From assembly GCA_043783155.1 (NCBI GenBank), contig JAYVZS010000086.1, positions 1 through 11,541 of the forward strand: 11,541 bases of DNA, in the 5' to 3' direction. The notes under the pieces are model-generated. The model did not search any database, had not been told where the DNA came from, and worked only from the letters and a program-made list of their open reading frames with translations. This document shows, piece after piece, positions 7,312 to 11,541 of this stretch. The DNA is from JAPLDA01 sp043783155 (GTDB lineage: Bacteria; Bacteroidota; Bacteroidia; AKYH767-A; 2013-40CM-41-45). Position numbers and translations under genes: made by a program. The first letter of the stretch is position 1. Each line of letters opens with the position of its first letter.

Positions 7312-7377
7312 TCCAACTTCCAATATCCAATTTCCAACCTCCCCCAGTCTCTAACTTCCAACCTCCAACTTCCACTG
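7312..7377. repeat. Degenerate heptamer tandem repeat, TCCAACT type (upstream of the phosphatase gene)
   Basis: Units TCCAACT, TCCAATA, TCCAATT, TCCAACC and TCCCCCA run in register, then a 3-bp slip (GTC), then TCTAACT, TCCAACC, TCCAACT and TCCACTG. The last unit ends one base before the ATG of the next gene, so the array occupies the whole leader. The same unit type precedes mtaB. Confidence 0.85.
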
Positions 7378-7378
7378 A

Positions 7379-8203
7379 ATGAACTTAGAGAACCTTTGCA
7401 ATGAAGTTTGCACACTCGCAAAACAAGTCGGTGAATTTATCCGAACCGAACGTAAAACTTTTTCCGCTTCCTCCATTGAACACAAAGGACACAACGATTT
7501 GGTTTCGTATGTCGACAAAACTGCTGAACAAAAAATTGTGGATGGGTTAAGCAAACTGTTGCCGGAAGCAGGTTTTATCACGGAAGAAAATACCTCTTCT
7601 AAAAAAGGAAGCACATTTAACTGGATCATTGATCCGCTTGACGGAACTACAAATTTCATTCATGGAGTTCCATGCTTCTCCATCAGCATTGCATTGATGC
7701 GGGAAAAGGCCTCATCGCAATCTTCTCAAGAGGAGAAGGAATTAATTGTAGGAGTGATTTATGAAATTAATCTTGATGAATGTTTTTACGCGTTTGAAAA
7801 CGGCGGAGCATTCCTCAACGGAAATAAAATCTCCGTTTCTTCCGTTGTGAAATTAAAAGATTCTTTGCTTGCGACCGGTTTCCCCTACTCCAATTACACA
7901 CGCATGAAAGAATACCTGGAAGTATTCGAATACCTCATGCACCATTCACATGGCTTGCGAAGACTTGGCTCAGCAGCAGTTGATCTCGCTTACGTTGCCT
8001 GCGGACGATTCGAAGGTTTTTATGAATATGGGTTGAACTCCTGGGATGTTGCAGCAGGAGCATTCATCGTAAAAGAAGCTGGTGGAAAAGTTTCTGATTT
8101 CTCTGGCGGAAATGATTTTGTTTTCGGAAGAGAGATTGTTGCGTGCAACAGTACTACGTATGATGAACTCCTTGGCGTTATAAAATCGAAGTTCAACTCA
8201 TGA
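7379..8203 (+). CDS. Inositol-1-monophosphatase family protein
   Basis: 274 residues from an ATG. The family is Mg2+/Li+-sensitive phosphatases that hydrolyse inositol 1-phosphate or related sugar or nucleotide phosphates in the cytosol. Motifs in order: the N-terminal H-K-G-H-N-D-L-V-S-Y-V-D-K (35-47), I-T-E-E-N with metal ligand E69 or E70, the signature W-I-I-D-P-L-D-G-T-T-N-F (82-93, D85 and D88 as metal ligands), and the C-terminal S-W-D-V-A-A-G (221-227, D223). Length is normal for the family. Residues about 109-121 (a Ser/Gln/Glu-rich stretch) look like a small insertion between strands. The exact substrate cannot be read from the sequence, so no gene symbol is given; SuhB-like or CysQ-like roles are possible, the former more likely. 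It lies 110 bp after lgt, probably in the same unit. Confidence 0.9.
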   Translation: MNLENLCNEVCTLAKQVGEFIRTERKTFSASSIEHKGHNDLVSYVDKTAEQKIVDGLSKLLPEAGFITEENTSSKKGSTFNWIIDPLDGTTNFIHGVPCFSISIALMREKASSQSSQEEKELIVGVIYEINLDECFYAFENGGAFLNGNKISVSSVVKLKDSLLATGFPYSNYTRMKEYLEVFEYLMHHSHGLRRLGSAAVDLAYVACGRFEGFYEYGLNSWDVAAGAFIVKEAGGKVSDFSGGNDFVFGREIVACNSTTYDELLGVIKSKFNS

Positions 8204-8206
8204 TTC

Positions 8207-8318
8207 GGAATTGGAAGTTGGAAATTAGAATTCCTCTCTCTAATTTCTAATTTCCAACTTCCAATTTACAACTTCTAACATCTAACATCCATCTTCCAAT
8301 TTCCAGTTCTCACTTCTC
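8207..8318. repeat. 16-unit phased heptamer array between convergent genes
   Basis: From 8207 to 8318 the sequence divides into 16 consecutive 7-bp units with no slip. The first are purine-rich (GGAATTG, GAAGTTG, GAAATTA), the centre is GAATTCC then TCTCTCT, and the rest are pyrimidine-rich (AATTTCC, AACTTCC, AACTTCT, AACATCT, ATCTTCC). The array starts 4 bp after the phosphatase stop and runs through the stop codon of the convergent LysM gene. The change of strand bias in the middle makes a long hairpin. Confidence 0.9.
8209..8266. terminator. Perfect 21-bp inverted repeat, possible bidirectional terminator
   Basis: Bases 8209-8229 are the exact reverse complement of 8246-8266, with 16 bases between; pairing extends 3 bp more with one bulge, leaving a 9-base CT-rich loop. 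It lies between two convergent genes, where a bidirectional terminator is expected. The stem is AT-rich and no run of T follows on either strand, so it is not a textbook intrinsic terminator; it may only be a by-product of two facing heptamer tracts. Confidence 0.5.
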
Positions 8319-9269
8319 GTTCACTCCGTACGCAAGTTCACATTGAAACCGCTGATCTCTTACGCCAAGTTTTTCCGCTGATGCTTTTGAAATTTTGATG
8401 ATGATATTGTCATTGTCACCGGTGTCTGGAAGTTTGCCAACAACTTTTACGAAAATGGATCGCTTGTTCATTCTATTTGTCACCTTGATGATACTTCCAG
8501 CAGCGGCAGTACGATGCAACGCGAAATATTTATGCGGATTAATATTTTCATCATCAATCCAGGTGGCAACACCCTGTTCTGATACTTCTTTCCTGCCTTT
8601 CCCGATGAATGTTTTATTGGCTACACTCTGAGAATCAGCTGTAATTTTATTTTCAGGTGAAGTCTTAGCAATTGAAAAACTGTCAGGTTTCAATTCCGGT
8701 TTTTGTTTTTCAGTCACAACCGATTTCTCAATTTTTCCTTCCGACTTACTATCCGAAGGTCTTGTCTGAACATGTTCTGCTTTATTAATTTTATAACCAA
8801 CAATTATCTTCTCTCCCTTTTTCATGCTTGCGGTTTTCAGATGATTCCACTTTTTTATTTCCGCAGCGGTAACATGATTCTTTTTCGCAATTGCGTAAAG
8901 TGTTTCCTTTTGTTTCACCTGGTAAAACACAGGCTCCTTATTGTCCTTTTTAACAGCCGGAGATTCTTCTTTGCTGGCCGACGTTTTAGCATCGTTGATT
9001 TTTACTTTCGTAACAGGCACAAGAATAATTTGCCCGACAGTCAGTTTATCACTTGAATCTTTATTCGCTGCTCTTAAATCATTGTAACTGATTCCATATT
9101 GTCGCGCGATACCATACCATCCTTCATGTTCTTCAACTTTGTGTTCAATAAATTTTTTGCCACTCACCCACTTCACGCCAACTGAATCAACCGGATGTAC
9201 AGGCGATGCAAGCAACCCTTCCAGCTGGAGGATAAGCATGACAATAATTAACGCTATTATTTTTTTCAT
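8310..9269 (-). CDS. Exported LysM protein with C-terminal RlpA-like double-psi beta-barrel domain
   Basis: 319 residues from an ATG. A signal peptide (K-K-I-I-A-L-I-I-V-M-L-I-L) is followed by two LysM modules, about 41-86 (E-H-K-V-E-E-H-E-G-W-Y-G-I-A-R-Q-Y) and 115-160 (F-Y-Q-V-K-Q-K-E-T-L-Y-A-I-A-K-K), which bind peptidoglycan N-acetylglucosamine chains. A charged Lys/Ser/Glu linker (about 161-228) leads to a domain at about 231-315 resembling RlpA: G-V-A-T-W near its start, L-H-R-T-A-A-A-G-S-I-I-K-V-T-N, and I-I-K-I-S-K-A-S-A-E-K-L-G-V at the end. H252 matches the RlpA catalytic His position, but the family's N-D-R-G-P segment reads V-G-K-L-P, so the usual Asp is absent and lytic transglycosylase activity is doubtful. 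The role is probably structural at the cell wall. It has its own promoter and is 158 bp downstream of the symporter gene. Confidence 0.87.
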   Translation of the reverse strand: MKKIIALIIVMLILQLEGLLASPVHPVDSVGVKWVSGKKFIEHKVEEHEGWYGIARQYGISYNDLRAANKDSSDKLTVGQIILVPVTKVKINDAKTSASKEESPAVKKDNKEPVFYQVKQKETLYAIAKKNHVTAAEIKKWNHLKTASMKKGEKIIVGYKINKAEHVQTRPSDSKSEGKIEKSVVTEKQKPELKPDSFSIAKTSPENKITADSQSVANKTFIGKGRKEVSEQGVATWIDDENINPHKYFALHRTAAAGSIIKVTNRMNKRSIFVKVVGKLPDTGDNDNIIIKISKASAEKLGVRDQRFQCELAYGVNEK

Positions 9270-9301
9270 TTTTATTTTCCTCTTTCACTTTTCTTGTTTC
9301 G

Positions 9302-9309
9302 CAAAGTTA
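9302..9309 (-). promoter_or_regulatory. Bacteroidota -7 promoter box of the LysM gene
   Basis: On the minus strand this reads TAACTTTG, an exact match to TAnnTTTG, 32 bp before the ATG at 9269. A TTA lies 22 bp upstream in place of the TTG of a -33 box. The leader between box and start is purine-rich (GAAAGAGGAAAA), which could aid ribosome binding. Confidence 0.5.
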
Positions 9310-9395
9310 CCGGATTGCATCGGCTGGTCTGTAATTTCGAGGATGATTAATAAACATCTTTATCAACATTATTATTTTAGATTTTTGGATTTGGA

Positions 9396-9445
9396 GATTT
9401 AGGATTTAACTACCTGGAAATCCAAAATCATTTAAATCCTAAATC
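9396..9445. terminator. 14-bp inverted repeat at the end of the symporter gene
   Basis: Bases 9396-9409 are the exact reverse complement of 9432-9445, with 22 bases between. The right arm consists of two identical heptamers, AAATCCT at 9434-9440 and 9441-9447, which on the minus strand encode the last residues of the symporter; the left arm lies in a related GGATTTG/AGGATTT tract at about 9387-9407. It could end symporter transcription before the LysM promoter. No T-run follows directly, so termination is inferred from position only. Confidence 0.4.
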
Positions 9446-10891
9446 CTTCTTCCGTAGCAGTGTTAATCCAAAAAATGTAATCGCTCCGTTCAGGATCAGT
9501 AATTCAAACCCGAATTTGTAGCCGTTGAACCAGGCCTGAGAATGCTCATTGATGATCCAGCAGATGAGCGGAGAAAGCAGGCATACGACCGGAACTAATT
9601 TATCTCTCACACCCGTCTTTGTAAAAAATCCGAATGCATATAAACCTAACAACGGGCCGTATGTATAGGTTGCTACTTTGAAAAGATTCCTGACCACAGC
9701 ATCGTCGTTGATTGCCCGGAAAAGCGTAACCGTCAGTAAAAGAATGACGGCAAAACCAACGTGAACCATGTGACGAATTCGTTTTCGTTTTACATCATTG
9801 AGATTCTCATTTTTGTTGAGTCCGAGAAAATCAAAACAGAAAGCGGTTGTCAAAGCGGTTAACGCGCCATCAGCACTTGGGTACGCAGCTGAAATCAACC
9901 CGATGATAAACATCACACCCGGAACGGTTCCAAGATAATGAAGCGCCACATTCGGAAAAAGATCATCGGTATGTTTCGGATCAATCGCGATATTTTTTTG
10001 AGTGGCATAAAAACAAAGAACGGCTCCCAATACAAGAAAAAGTATGTTGACAAAAAACAGGACAACCGTAAACGTGAACATATTTTTCTTCGCCTCACCG
10101 ATATTTTTGCAGCTCAGATTTTTCTGCATCATCTCCTGGTCAAGTCCCGTCATAGCAATGGCAATGAACATTCCGCCAAGAAAATTTTTCCAGAAATAAT
10201 TTCCTGACAACACATCATGAACAATTATTTTTGAATAATTGCTATTGTTCACCTGTGTAATGAGATCACCGAAATTTAATCCGAGTTGCTTTGAAATCAT
10301 GATCACGCTTAATACAACGGCAAGCAACATGAAAGTCGTCTGCAGCGTGTCTGTCCATACAATTGTTTTGACTCCTCCTTTATACGTATAAAGAAGAATG
10401 AGCGCGATAAAAACTCCGACTGTCACCGAAAACGGAATTCCCCATTGATCAAAGACAAAAGTCTGCAACACATTCACGACAATAAAAACCCGGAACGACG
10501 CACCAATTACGCGCGACAAAATAAAAAAGAACGAACCTGTTTTGTAGGACCAGAAACCAAATCGTTGTTCGAGATAAGAATAAATAGACGTGAGATTGAG
10601 TTTGTAATAAACCGGCATCAGAATCAATGCAATCACAGAATAACCCACTAAATAACCCATCACCACCTGCATGTAAGAAAATTGAGTTGTTGCAACAGCT
10701 CCCGGAACACTCATAAATGTAACACCTGAAAGTGAAGCGCCGATCATTCCATACGCAACCACGTACCATTTCGATGAACGATTGCCAATGAAATACGATT
10801 CGTTATCAGCATTGCGACTTGTAAGCCAGACGACAAAAAAGAGCAAAGCGGAGTATGCGATTACGCAAGTGAGGATAAGCGTTGAGGACAC
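9428..10891 (-). CDS. Sodium:solute symporter (SSS family)
   Basis: 487 residues from a GTG; an in-frame TAA just upstream on the minus strand excludes an earlier start, and the N-terminus aligns with the usual family start. About 13 hydrophobic segments are visible, consistent with the LeuT-fold Na+-coupled symporters of the inner membrane. Family marks: D-N-E-S-Y-F-I-G-N-R-S-S-K-W-Y-V-V-A-Y-G-M (29-49), G-A-S-L-S-G-V-T-F-M-S-V-P-G (51-64), Y-K-G-G-V-K-T-I-V-W-T-D (170-181), G-L-D-Q-E-M-M-Q-K-N-L (249-259) and A-A-Y-P-S-A-D-G-A-L (335-344), the region of the Na2 site. The substrate (sugar, amino acid, carboxylate or other) cannot be deduced. The C-terminal residues K-D-L-G-F-K are encoded by two copies of a heptamer. 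It is divergent from recR. Confidence 0.92.
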   Translation of the reverse strand: MSSTLILTCVIAYSALLFFVVWLTSRNADNESYFIGNRSSKWYVVAYGMIGASLSGVTFMSVPGAVATTQFSYMQVVMGYLVGYSVIALILMPVYYKLNLTSIYSYLEQRFGFWSYKTGSFFFILSRVIGASFRVFIVVNVLQTFVFDQWGIPFSVTVGVFIALILLYTYKGGVKTIVWTDTLQTTFMLLAVVLSVIMISKQLGLNFGDLITQVNNSNYSKIIVHDVLSGNYFWKNFLGGMFIAIAMTGLDQEMMQKNLSCKNIGEAKKNMFTFTVVLFFVNILFLVLGAVLCFYATQKNIAIDPKHTDDLFPNVALHYLGTVPGVMFIIGLISAAYPSADGALTALTTAFCFDFLGLNKNENLNDVKRKRIRHMVHVGFAVILLLTVTLFRAINDDAVVRNLFKVATYTYGPLLGLYAFGFFTKTGVRDKLVPVVCLLSPLICWIINEHSQAWFNGYKFGFELLILNGAITFFGLTLLRKKDLGFK

Positions 10892-10896
10892 GGGTT

Positions 10897-10938
10897 GGAT
10901 TTAGGATTTTCGAATTTGGAGATTTAGGATTTTCATTT
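10897..10938. repeat. Heptamer tandem repeat, GGATTTA type (upstream of the symporter gene)
   Basis: Six units in 7-bp register: GGATTTA, GGATTTT, CGAATTT, GGAGATT, TAGGATT and TTCATTT. A 14-bp segment at 10898-10911 is nearly repeated at 10921-10934. The array begins 6 bp from the symporter GTG and occupies its leader and possible promoter; no TAnnTTTG box is visible on the minus strand here. Confidence 0.75.
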
Positions 10939-11002
10939 AAGTGAGCGTGAAAGTGAGCGAATATGAGAGCGAGAGCCCGAAGTAATAAAGGCTTAAATGA
11001 AA
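10931..11002. repeat. Inverted-repeat-bounded element with 12-bp GAGCG units
   Basis: An 11-bp perfect inverted repeat, TTTCATTTAAG at 10931-10941 and its complement at 10992-11002, bounds 50 bp. Inside are three imperfect 12-bp units, GTGAGCGTGAAA (10941-10952), GTGAGCGAATAT (10953-10964) and GAGAGCGAGAGC (10965-10976). No open reading frame fits. It could be a small dispersed repeat element or a regulatory hairpin between the divergent symporter and recR genes; the remainder of the gap (11003-11131) shows only AT-rich sequence with a weak -7-like TATTTTAG at 11077-11084. Confidence 0.5.
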
Positions 11003-11131
11003 TAGCATTCGTTTATCCTGACATTTAAGATCGTTTACTATTGCGAATTCTTCTTTTCTATCATTCCCAATTTTACTATTTTAGCAGAAAATTGAAACGT
11101 CAAAAAGTGATAACTTATTAACAGCTAACCC

Positions 11132-11541
11132 GTGAGTAATTTTTCGTCAAAAATATTAGAAGAAGCTGTCCATGAGTTCTCGAAACTTCCTGGCATCGGC
11201 AAGCGGACAGCGCTCCGGCTCGTGCTCCACCTGCTGAAAGAATCTCCTTCGGAAGTGGAAAAATTCGGCCACACATTTGTCCGGCTCAGAAATGAAATCA
11301 GGTACTGCAACACCTGTCACAACATTTCTGAAACAGAGATTTGCCTGATCTGCTCCAATCCAAAGCGCGATGCTTCATTGATTTGTGTCGTGGAAGATGT
11401 GCGCGATGTGATTGCCATTGAAAACACGAACCAGTTCAACGGAAAATACCATGTTCTCGGAGGAATCATTTCGCCGATGGATGGCATTGGTCCGGGCGAA
11501 CTGAAAATGGAAACGCTGTTGCAAAAAATCGCCGCGAATAA
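11132..11541 (+). CDS. recR: Recombination mediator protein RecR (5' part)
   Basis: The first 136 codons are present and the frame runs off the window; full RecR is about 200 residues. The GTG at 11132 is chosen because a TAA lies in frame just upstream. RecR works with RecO (and RecF) to load RecA on single-stranded gaps. Visible marks: helix-hairpin-helix L-P-G-I-G-K-R-T-A-L-R-L (19-30), a zinc finger with C59, C62, C71 and C74 (C-N-T-C and C-L-I-C), and the start of the Toprim domain (L-I-C-V-V-E-D-V-R-D-V-I-A-I-E-N-T, 83-99) followed by Y-H-V-L-G-G-I-I-S-P-M-D-G-I-G-P. All motifs are intact. It is divergent from the symporter, 240 bp away. Confidence 0.95.
   Translation, partial: MSNFSSKILEEAVHEFSKLPGIGKRTALRLVLHLLKESPSEVEKFGHTFVRLRNEIRYCNTCHNISETEICLICSNPKRDASLICVVEDVRDVIAIENTNQFNGKYHVLGGIISPMDGIGPGELKMETLLQKIAAN

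Noticed and set aside
8209..8266. Classical rho-independent terminator
   Set aside because: The stem is AT-rich and no T-run follows on either strand; termination is kept only as a possibility from position.
8207..8318. CRISPR array
   Set aside because: Units are 7 bp and degenerate with no spacers, and no cas genes are present.
10931..11002. Insertion sequence
   Set aside because: It is too short, with no transposase frame and no obvious target duplication.

Overview
The window looks like chromosomal DNA of a member of the Bacteroidota, probably a free-living or uncultured lineage; I cannot name the genus. Evidence: two proteins ending in type IX secretion (T9SS) type A sorting domains, -7 boxes matching the Bacteroidota consensus TAnnTTTG just upstream of start codons, no clear Shine-Dalgarno sequences, frequent GTG starts, and the Bacteroidota-style Lgt (GRIGCQ...GDGDWG). 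No phage, insertion sequence, CRISPR array, tRNA or rRNA was seen.

Layout. Positions 1-1600 (+) hold the tail of one T9SS cargo protein and a complete second one (ConA/LamG-like domain, fibronectin-like domain, sorting domain). Convergent to these, on the minus strand, are an exported DUF2625 protein (3558-4340) and, downstream of it, an LtaS-like membrane alkaline-phosphatase-superfamily transferase (1619-3487). A plus-strand run follows: mtaB (tRNA methylthiotransferase), lgt (lipoprotein diacylglyceryl transferase) and an inositol-monophosphatase family gene, with gaps of about 110 bp and one recognisable promoter in front of mtaB. Convergent to that run, on the minus strand, are a LysM/DPBB (RlpA-like) exported protein and, upstream of it, a sodium:solute symporter. 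The window ends in the 5' two-thirds of recR (+), divergent from the symporter.

Functionally these are mostly housekeeping and cell-envelope genes (lipoprotein maturation, head-group transfer, peptidoglycan binding, secreted adhesin-like proteins) beside tRNA modification and recombination. I see no dedicated defence or biosynthetic system.

The most unusual feature is not a gene. Nearly every gap from 4.5 to 10.9 kb contains degenerate tandem repeats with a strict 7-bp period, in three sequence types (TCCAACT-like, TTCATAA-like, GGATTTA-like). One array fills the whole gap between two convergent genes for 16 heptads in register and forms a perfect 21-bp hairpin. Two arrays form the last codons of genes. 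One array of nine heptads (63 bp, 21 codons) lies in frame inside mtaB. This suggests an active process that spreads or expands heptamers in this genome, at times into coding sequence.
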